Source: Rhinopithecus roxellana
Lineage: Eukaryota; Chordata; Mammalia; Primates; Cercopithecidae
Assembly (NCBI RefSeq): GCF_007565055.1
Contig: NC_044552.1
Coordinates: 36,078,069 to 36,142,068, forward strand
Length of the DNA: 64,000 nucleotides
Reading direction: 5' to 3'
The notes under the pieces were generated by a model. It was not told the origin of the DNA. It did not search any database and saw only the letters and a program-made list of their open reading frames with translations. The position numbers and the translations under genes were made by a program. Positions within the stretch are counted from its first letter, which is position 1. Each line of letters opens with the position of its first letter. Of this stretch, positions 60,601 to 64,000 are shown in pieces.

Positions 60601-63600
60601 GTTAGCTCTGATTTTGGGAAGACAGCACTAAGGCCTGGGTTTGGGAACATCTGCAGAACTGTGTTAAAAGTGGAAGAATGGAACCAGTTGGTGAACAGTA
60701 AACACTTCATTTTGGTTAGATGAGAAAAGAGTTCTATAAACATCAAACTTTGGCTGATTTCCATAGTAGGGAAGAAGAATCAGCAGAGTACGATAGGCTA
60801 TTTTAGACCAACTTCTGCTTCAGTAAAGCCTTCTACCTCCATCACTGGAGAGACTCAGTTTTCTGAAGTGAAATGCAAGACGAGGAAAAGAAATTCTAAT
60901 GTCCTAGGACAGATATACCCACAGTTCTAACTTTAGGAACAGATGTGGAAACAGAAGTCCAGTTGGAGATTTTTTTCTATAGGCTTTAACATCCTGACCT
61001 ACTCACTGAGAGAAGGAATAGGGAGGCATGCTGATTGGTCATCACACGCTGATTGGCCATTACAAATTGGTTGTATGGTACATGAGACAATATTGAAACT
61101 TGAGAAAATACTCTTCAGGAATTTGTAAAGCCTCTTTTTCATGGTTCCTTACCATTACATCACCTTTGGCCTCAAACAGAGAGTGCAAAGCAAATTCAGA
61201 ATTCGTTCCTCCACCTGGCAATGCACTGGAACAGCACAAATGCAGAAGATTCTCCACTGTTGGGAATAAGGAGAAGCCAGTGCATCAGAGAGAGCTAAGT
61301 GTAATGGAAAACACACCAATCCCAGAGCCAGTGATGCCAGTGAGAGAATCAAACCTCTCCCACCCAGCTCTTCCCATATGCCAATACCTCTTTGCTGGAG
61401 GTCATGGTTTTCTAGTTCTGGCCAGGGCTTCCATACCAGTGTGGCCTTGTGTGTGTCCTGGGCCAGAGCAGAGATATCTTGGAGTTCAGGGATTTCTGCT
61501 TGGAATCTCAAGCCAATGTTGATGCGTCTTTAAATGACAAGAAGAAAAACAACAATGTGGTCTTCAAGTTGATGGCTCAGGCCAAGGGCAACTGTCAGGA
61601 ACTTGAAAAAGAAGGAAACTAGTTCTTTCTACAAGGATGTAGGGGCATTTCCTCAGAGTGTGACCCTAAGATTCCACACATGGCTTTTACGCTGGGATAA
61701 GGAACAGCTTTAAGATTAGGGAGAAATATTTTAGGAGCAAGGGGGCAGTTAGCCTGGGGCTTTTACGGCTCCCTGTAACTGGGAGAGGGAGGGTGATTAA
61801 TTCCAAGAGAACAGTTTCCCAGAGCATGGCCAATGGTGCCATTTAACCACAAAAAAAAAAGGGGGACAAATACAAAGCATTCATTTCATTTTTTTGTCTC
61901 TTTCAGATCACTTTCACAGACATTATCCCATCCGAACCTCACGGGGATCTGTGACGTAAGCAAGCTGTAATAATTACTCCCATTTGACGAGTTAACTAAA
62001 GCCTAGAAAGGTTAACTGGATCAAGATCAAATTACAAAATGGTGTTGGAACTCAGGTGTTCTGATTCCTGACTCAGTCTACTCATCACTCTACCACCTGG
62101 CCTCTTTTCTGTGCCTATCCATGAAGATAACCACCTTTGCCTCTCCTAATACCACCCACTGCCTATGCAAAATTAAAGTACTTAATAAGCCCATTTGGAG
62201 GATGGGCCAATAATTGGGCCAAGGATCGGGGAGTGGGAAGTGAGGACATTCAGAAGGTGCCTCTTAAAGAATGAGGGAGATGCCTGTATCACTGGGGATG
62301 AAAAAGCACTGCCTATGGAGCCAGACATAGGGATGCTAGGCTCTCTGAATACAAGGCTTCATGCTTTGACCATGTATCTAGTCTTTGGCAAAGGCCTTAA
62401 AATACTGGCAACCATTGTGTAGGGAAACAACAGTACTCAAGAAATAACCACAATCCTACAATTTCTACAACTGCTCTCTCAGTGTAATCCTCTGACTACA
62501 AAGTATTAACTACACTTCTCAAGAAGCTGAAGCTTCTATTCTAATGAGTAATTGACTTTTCCTTACGGTTCAACATCTACAGTCTGCTCTCCAGGCCCTG
62601 GGGTGACCGTCACGTTGCTGCCATCGATGCTGTCTAAAACACAAAAATCAGAGGTCAACAGGGAAGGAACGCTGAAAAAGACTAAAGCAAATGAGCAGTT
62701 ACCTAACCAGCCATAACAGAGCTCCTTTCCTACCCAACTCCTGCCAGAGTTACCCTGACAGTTTCCAGGGAGCTGGGTGGAGTATGGTGCTAAATAACTT
62801 AGGGTTACCCATTGCTCACACAGGGTGAGGAGAAACCAGCTGTCCCACAATGGGTACCAAAGCGGTAGGATTTCTATGCAATTATTCTTTCTTCAGAAAG
62901 ACAGCCTAGCCTCTCTATGCTTGATTTTCATAAAGCATGCTAAAATGTCAAGGCTTGATCTTGCATGTAATACCTAATCTTATTTGTACATCTACTGAGT
63001 ACATTTTCTTTCTTTCTTTTTTTTTTTTTTTTTTTTGAGATGTCTCGCTTCTTTGCCCAGGCGGGAGTGCCGTGGCGCTGTATCGGCTCACTGCAGCCTC
63101 CGCTTCCCAGGTTCAAGAGATTCTCCTGCCTTAGCCTCCTGAGGAGCTGGAACTAGAGGTGCCTGCCACCACATCCTGCTTTTCTTTTTTTTTTTTGAGA
63201 CGGAGTTTTGCTCTCGTCCCCCAGGCTAGAGCGCAGTAGCTTGATCTCGGCTCACTGCAACCTCTGCCTCCCAGGTTTAAGCGATTCTCCTGCCTCAGCT
63301 TCCCAAGTAGCTGGGATTACAGGCGCGCGCCACCATTCCCGGCTAATTTTTGTATTTTTAGTAGAGACGGGGTTTCACCATGTTGGCTAGGCTGGTGTCC
63401 AACTCCTGGCCTAAAGTGATCCACCCGCTTTGGCCTCCGAAAGCACTGGAATCACAGGCGTGAATCACCGCGCCCGGCCTCATTTTTTCTCTCTTGCACG
63501 ATCATTGCTGGCAGTCTTAGAAAGTGGGTGAACATTTCAACTGTTTCCTTATCCCAGAGACTGTAGTGATCAGTTTATGCATCTGTCTCCCAATTTGAGA

Positions 63601-64000
63601 TTCCCTTGAGGATAAGGGCTATGCATTCCAAGTCTTTCTTAACACCCAGCAGTGTGTGCTACATACAGTCAATACTCCGCAAAAGTCTGTGGGATAAATG
63701 GGAAAGCTAAAGAAAACGAGGTCTCCCAGGACTCTACCCAGCACCCAGAGCCCAGGAGGACGCTAAAGGGGTGACTCACTGGAGCGACACAGCAGCACCC
63801 GTGGCGTGGGCGTCAGGGGCGTCAGGGGCAGCTGCGGGTGGGCGCCAGGGCCGTGGCCGGAGATGACATTGCTGAAGAGCCCCGAGCCCTGGCGCACCGG
63901 GCTCAGCATGGGTGGGGGCGTGTAAGGGGGCAGCTCGTGGGTGGGGTCCAGGAGCAGGTGATCCCCGAGGACGCGCGGGGAGCGCAGCTGACTCTGGTAA
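33149..64000 (-). CDS. TRERF1: TRERF1 gene, 3' part: ten terminal coding exons (partial, runs off right edge)
   Basis: TRERF1 (TReP-132) is a nuclear transcription regulator known for action at the CYP11A1 promoter with SF-1 and CBP/p300. It is a paralogue of MIDEAS, whose ELM2-SANT module binds HDAC1/2. Joining 64000-63780, 62633-62567, 61527-61388, 61256-61153, 59063-58988, 50646-50558, 48429-48316, 41129-40926, 37694-37483 and 33473-33149 gives 1552 nt in one open frame ending in TAA. It encodes about 516 residues. Order: proline-rich segment, ELM2 (from [15 protein letters not shown]), SANT ([16 protein letters not shown] to [12 protein letters not shown]), Glu-rich run, C2H2 finger 1, a linker of about 50 residues, C2H2 finger 2, and a Gln/Ala-rich helix followed by an acidic tail ending GDAEL. 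All junctions are GT/AG and in phase. The N-terminal half and promoter lie outside the window. Confidence 0.96.
33921..34233 (-). repeat. Old Alu (J-like) in TRERF1 last intron
   Basis: Diverged reversed Alu flanked by cacggtagaa and cacggtcaga. Confidence 0.85.
34470..34575 (+). repeat. MER20-type hAT fragment
   Basis: ccaatagtgccgaggttgag followed by aaaccctg matches the MER20 right end as I remember it. Confidence 0.6.
34612..34830 (+). repeat. hAT-type DNA transposon fragment
   Basis: gaggtctgcaaactatggtc, ttttattggcacatagccat and atggcccacaaagcctcaaa match a common mammalian hAT MITE. I am not sure of its catalogue name. Confidence 0.6.
34831..35600 (-). other. TRERF1 last intron, unassigned
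   Basis: No exon or clear repeat recognised. Confidence 0.45.
35612..35790 (+). repeat. MIR
   Basis: MIR order: ggcagcatggcatagagcca, tttaaatccctactaggctg, ctgtgcctcagtttctgcct. Confidence 0.7.
35795..36197 (+). repeat. Solo LTR of the MaLR type (MST-like)
   Basis: Begins tgctatgggttgaatgtgtc. It contains ggtgtggcctaatgggaggc, aagaaggcccttgctggatg and an AATAAA (aagaaataaatttattttc). It ends acacaaaacagagtaaaaca. This is a non-coding relic of an endogenous retroviral element. Confidence 0.82.
36594..36832 (+). repeat. MIR
   Basis: Nearly complete MIR: caaatctcagttctgctctt, cagtgtgacttagggcaagt, aaagtaagtgcttagtaaat. Confidence 0.8.
36840..37400 (-). other. TRERF1 last intron, next to exon 37483-37694
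   Basis: Unassigned intronic sequence without Alus. Confidence 0.45.
37483..37694 (-). CDS. TRERF1: TRERF1 exon joining finger 1 to finger 2
   Basis: The 212-nt exon follows CCCCAG and begins [15 protein letters not shown], the histidine half of finger 1 (H-X3-H). A Ser/Thr/Gly-rich linker ([12 protein letters not shown]) follows. The exon ends FPCKECGK, the cysteine half of finger 2. The donor is GGCAA|GTAGGT in phase 2. Confidence 0.95.
37940..38065 (+). repeat. MIR fragment
   Basis: agatttgaacccagctctac followed by ccatctgaaaaatgacgggg. Confidence 0.6.
38100..38165 (+). repeat. Pyrimidine-rich simple sequence
   Basis: Interspersed CTT/CCTT units (cttccttccttcctctttcc). Confidence 0.75.
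38458..38625 (-). repeat. MER20-type hAT element (reversed)
   Basis: attttgggttggataattat, caggatgtttagcaacatct and cagaatcactgct follow the MER20 reverse strand. Confidence 0.7.
38779..39063 (-). repeat. Alu in TRERF1 intron
   Basis: Reversed Alu with its tail mutated to tttttgtttttgctttc. Confidence 0.9.
39065..39850 (-). other. TRERF1 intron 37695-40925, unassigned part
   Basis: A/T-rich, with no recognised repeat or exon. Confidence 0.45.
39857..40149 (+). repeat. 5'-truncated young AluY with long pure A-tail
   Basis: Starts at cccagcactttgggaggccg, lacking about 35 bp of the 5' end. The A-tail is about 41. Flanks aaatatccttt-like on both sides indicate a truncated insertion. Low divergence. 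Confidence 0.93.
40150..40925 (-). other. TRERF1 intron next to acidic-run exon
   Basis: No repeat is recognised. Long antisense open frames (40516-41133) are partly shadows of the exon at 40926-41129. Confidence 0.45.
40926..41129 (-). CDS. TRERF1: TRERF1 exon encoding acidic run and first half of C2H2 finger 1
   Basis: The 204-nt phase-0 exon follows CACTAG. It opens with [18 protein letters not shown] from an imperfect GAA/GAG repeat. A proline-rich linker ([16 protein letters not shown]) follows. It closes with [10 protein letters not shown], which supplies the two cysteines (C-X4-C) of finger 1. The donor is GGGGCT|GTAAGT. Confidence 0.95.
41130..42145 (-). other. TRERF1 intron 41130-48315, first part
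   Basis: Alu-free, with no recognised gene. An open frame of 111 codons at 41808-42143 on the minus strand lacks splice or protein features I can recognise. Confidence 0.45.
42150..42290 (-). repeat. MIR-like fragment
   Basis: caaagtgctttcacatttac and tcattttataaacgaggaag. Confidence 0.55.
42488..42522 (+). repeat. Compound (GT)n(GA)n microsatellite
   Basis: About 6 GT units followed by about 11 GA units. Confidence 0.95.
42530..43600 (-). other. TRERF1 intron, A/T-rich unassigned stretch
   Basis: No Alu is present. A short (CA)n tract lies at about 43566-43602. Confidence 0.45.
43610..43760 (-). repeat. MIR
   Basis: aaacaaatgaggaaattgac, caaggtcacacagctggtaa, gagattcaaaacctggcctt. Confidence 0.75.
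43765..45100 (-). other. TRERF1 intron, unassigned with possible L2 scraps
   Basis: Open frames of 118-143 codons at 43788-44568 on opposite strands look non-coding. 44940-45030 (cattcatttaacgaacattt ... gtcctaggcacttg) resembles the 3' ends of MIR/L2 elements. Confidence 0.4.
45240..45370 (+). repeat. MIR fragment
   Basis: gtgtgacctggggcaagcct followed by tttctgcctgtaaaatggtg. Confidence 0.7.
45589..45640 (+). repeat. (TA)n tract joined to a T-run
   Basis: About 14 AT units directly before a 25-base T-run that is the tail of the next Alu. Confidence 0.95.
45618..45927 (-). repeat. Alu in TRERF1 intron
   Basis: Reversed Alu ending cagtgcctgggc. Flanks gagatcata and gcgatcaca are an approximate duplication. 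Confidence 0.9.
45980..46029 (+). repeat. 25-bp tandem duplication
   Basis: gatatcatacatcactactt occurs at 45980 and again at 46005 with no mismatch. Confidence 0.95.
46237..46536 (-). repeat. AluY-type, outer member of a nested pair
   Basis: Carries GGCCGGATCTC. It lies inside the A-tail side of the next Alu; gagtccaaaatttt before and aagtccaaattttt after the pair. Confidence 0.92.
46537..46830 (-). repeat. Older Alu of the nested pair
   Basis: Diverged reversed Alu ending ctgtgcctggcc, followed by the pair's right-hand target duplication. Confidence 0.9.
46868..47180 (+). repeat. Old Alu (J-like)
   Basis: Diverged, with an extra ggcctgagattacaggggtg near its 5' end, probably a local rearrangement. 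Confidence 0.82.
47228..47385 (+). repeat. MIR
   Basis: agctgtgtgactatggccaa, tgtgcctcagtttcctaccg, caatgcttagcacatg. Confidence 0.75.
47390..48310 (-). other. TRERF1 intron next to SANT helix 3 exon
   Basis: No repeat or extra exon recognised. Confidence 0.45.
48316..48429 (-). CDS. TRERF1: TRERF1 exon encoding SANT helix 3
   Basis: The 114-nt phase-0 exon follows CCGGCAG and ends TGTGTG|GTGAGT. It encodes [18 protein letters not shown], then [18 protein letters not shown] and [17 protein letters not shown] is the conserved third SANT helix and basic patch. Confidence 0.96.
48650..48944 (-). repeat. Alu in TRERF1 intron
   Basis: Reversed Alu ending ccgcgcccggcc. Confidence 0.93.
48945..49930 (-). 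other. TRERF1 intron 48430-50557, unassigned part
   Basis: No exon or repeat recognised. Confidence 0.45.
49931..50238 (+). repeat. Alu with target-site duplication
   Basis: Flanked by taaattatgta on both sides. The tail is (AAAAT)n. Confidence 0.93.
50558..50646 (-). CDS. TRERF1: TRERF1 exon encoding SANT helices 1-2
   Basis: The 89-nt exon follows TTGTAG and ends AAGATG|GTAAGC. It encodes [20 protein letters not shown] and KDFIFVQKM. The W-T-x-x-E-x-x-x-F pattern is typical of SANT helix 1. Confidence 0.96.
50795..50960 (+). repeat. MIR
   Basis: tggttaggagctctgacacc, gggttcaagtctcaactatg, tgtcaagttactcatcctaa. Confidence 0.78.
51395..51610 (-). repeat. MIR
   Basis: aagtgcttactatgtggcag, catttgacagatgaggaaat. 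Confidence 0.72.
51999..52114 (+). repeat. Three-copy hairpin repeat
   Basis: Copies at 51999-52027, 52047-52075 and 52086-52114 read acttcattagtgg(g/c)gtac and end in actagtacccc. Each holds the inverted repeat GGGGTAC-ACTA-GTACCCC (one base off in copy 1). Spacing is 48 and 39 bp. Confidence 0.95.
52501..52792 (-). repeat. Alu with target-site duplication
   Basis: Flanked by gcaaacttatct on both sides. Confidence 0.94.
52795..54180 (-). other. TRERF1 intron 50647-58987, unassigned part
   Basis: No Alu. Overlapping open frames on both strands (52958-54141) show no splice context or protein character I recognise. Confidence 0.4.
54190..54330 (+). repeat. MIR
   Basis: gtgatcccaggcaagcctac, ctctgagtctcagtttcccc. 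Confidence 0.7.
54860..55022. promoter_or_regulatory. Candidate intronic element rich in homeodomain-type TAAT motifs
   Basis: TAATTA occurs at 54879-54884 and 54894-54899, TTAATT at 54983-54988, with further AATTA at 55016-55020 and ATTA at 54871-54874, in a repeat-free stretch of a TRERF1 intron. This is a motif count only, and enhancer activity is inferred. Confidence 0.3.
55117..55408 (-). repeat. Alu with target-site duplication
   Basis: Flanked by ccattaataaattttt and ccattgataatgttttg. Confidence 0.92.
55410..58190 (-). other. TRERF1 intron, long Alu-free unassigned stretch
   Basis: About 2.8 kb with no recognised exon. A T-run lies at 55640-55657. The open frames seen are short and occur on both strands. 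Confidence 0.4.
58195..58495 (+). repeat. L2 3' end
   Basis: cagagcctctaagctgtaca, catctcagtgtttagcaagt and cacagtaagtgttcaaaaaa follow the L2 3' terminus. Confidence 0.65.
58500..58690 (-). repeat. MIR
   Basis: cattttacaggtgagaaaac, atctgaacccatggctactg. Confidence 0.7.
58988..59063 (-). CDS. TRERF1: TRERF1 exon between ELM2 and SANT
   Basis: The 76-nt exon follows TCTGCAG and ends GCCG|GTAGGT in phase 1. It encodes [20 protein letters not shown] and NYHYA, the linker from the ELM2 helix to the SANT domain. Confidence 0.95.
59628..59803 (+). repeat. MER5A-type hAT element
   Basis: tctgaatcagaatctgtatt, aacaagattccccaggtgac, taaaagtttgagaagtgctg match MER5A. Confidence 0.78.
60001..60285 (+). 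repeat. Alu, first of a tandem pair
   Basis: The pair 60001-60575 is bounded by gaagtccaggttgag (59986) and gaagtccagattgag (60576). Confidence 0.93.
60286..60575 (+). repeat. Alu, second of a tandem pair
   Basis: Starts ggccgggcgcagtggctcac in the short A-tail of the first Alu. Confidence 0.93.
60590..61150 (-). other. TRERF1 intron next to ELM2 exon
   Basis: No repeat recognised. A short direct repeat (gctgattggtcatcacac / gctgattggccattacaa) lies at 61030-61066. Confidence 0.5.
61153..61256 (-). CDS. TRERF1: TRERF1 exon encoding ELM2 second part
   Basis: The 104-nt exon follows CCAACAG and ends GTAATG|GTAAGG. It encodes [20 protein letters not shown], then [15 protein letters not shown], the helical part of ELM2 that wraps HDAC in the MTA1 and MIDEAS structures. 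Confidence 0.95.
61388..61527 (-). CDS. TRERF1: TRERF1 exon encoding ELM2 first part
   Basis: The 140-nt exon follows CATTTAAAG and ends CAAAGAG|GTATTG. It encodes [19 protein letters not shown], then a segment with [18 protein letters not shown]. The (I)NIGxxFQAxIPEL pattern is the ELM2 signature. The following intron is only 131 bp. Confidence 0.95.
61900..62110 (-). repeat. MIR
   Basis: ttactcccatttgacgagtt, ggaactcaggtgttctgatt, tctaccacctggcc. Confidence 0.7.
62567..62633 (-). CDS. TRERF1: TRERF1 exon encoding linker before ELM2
   Basis: The 67-nt exon follows TTTTAG and ends GAACC|GTAAGG. It encodes (N)[20 protein letters not shown] and EP, leading into the ELM2 start RINIG in the next exon. 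Confidence 0.94.
63017..63180 (-). repeat. Older Alu right arm, interrupted
   Basis: Only the right arm is left (gatgtctcgcttctttgccc to gccaccacatcctgc). The next Alu starts at its end. Confidence 0.85.
63181..63479 (-). repeat. Alu inserted beside the previous fragment
   Basis: Full-length reversed Alu ending ccgcgcccggcc, 300 bp from the TRERF1 exon at 63780. Confidence 0.92.
63500..63720 (+). repeat. L2-like 3' end
   Basis: ttgaggataagggctatgca and cacccagcagtgtgtgctac followed by acatacagtcaatact resemble the L2 terminus. Confidence 0.5.
63780..64000 (-). CDS. TRERF1: TRERF1 exon (partial), proline-rich segment
   Basis: The open frame enters from the right edge and encodes [20 protein letters not shown], then [15 protein letters not shown] and a tail ending [15 protein letters not shown]. 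The donor is TCCA|GTGAGT in phase 1. It is GC-rich compared with its surroundings. The exon's 5' end is not in the window. Confidence 0.93.

Noticed and set aside
60258..60764. 168-codon open frame on the minus strand
   Set aside because: Mostly reversed Alu translation ([17 protein letters not shown]) with a short unique flank in a TRERF1 intron.

Overview
The window looks like primate nuclear DNA and most probably comes from an Old World monkey. It is very dense in Alu elements (about 55 copies). Several of the youngest-looking ones share variant positions (GGCCGGATCTCAGC after the A-box region, a GGGTTTAYGCC stretch, and GGCTTGAGCC near the 5' end of the element) that I associate with cercopithecid AluY lineages. 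Older primate and mammalian repeats (L2, MIR, MaLR LTRs, MER5/MER20/MADE1 DNA transposons) fill much of the rest. The species call is inference from these repeats and from amino-acid differences from the human MRPS10 sequence as I remember it.

Two protein-coding genes are present, both on the minus strand, in the order and orientation known for human 6p21.1. MRPS10 (mitochondrial ribosomal protein uS10m) is complete: seven coding exons between 22618 and 11670 join into an intact 201-codon frame with canonical GT/AG junctions. Its promoter is TATA-less, with a YY1-type element over the start codon and an ETS-type site just upstream. TRERF1 (transcriptional regulating factor 1, an ELM2-SANT/C2H2 zinc-finger corepressor or coactivator) enters from the right edge. 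Its last ten coding exons run from 64000 down to 33149 and encode about 516 C-terminal residues: a proline-rich segment, ELM2, SANT, an acidic run and two C2H2 fingers. They are followed by a long 3'UTR.

Layout: 1-11,600 is intergenic and full of repeats (MaLR and L2 remnants, many Alus, one MADE1 fragment). 11,670-22,620 is MRPS10. 22,620-30,000 is the intergenic spacer, with the MRPS10 promoter, a CG/CA/CT simple-repeat tract, Alus and an Alu-derived segmental duplication. About 30,000-33,150 is the TRERF1 3'UTR, which is free of Alus. 33,149-64,000 holds the TRERF1 terminal exons and introns.

The genes have unrelated roles (mitochondrial translation; nuclear transcription and HDAC recruitment) and are neighbours only by position. 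Nearly all longer open frames outside the exons are Alu or L2 translations and are not genes. I found no convincing new biological system. The best leads are the matching intron positions in the two TRERF1 zinc fingers, a triplicated GGGGTAC hairpin in a TRERF1 intron, an unassigned exon-like segment at 26723-26791 on the plus strand, an AT-rich cluster of homeodomain-type motifs, and a 180-bp Alu-plus-flank tandem duplication.
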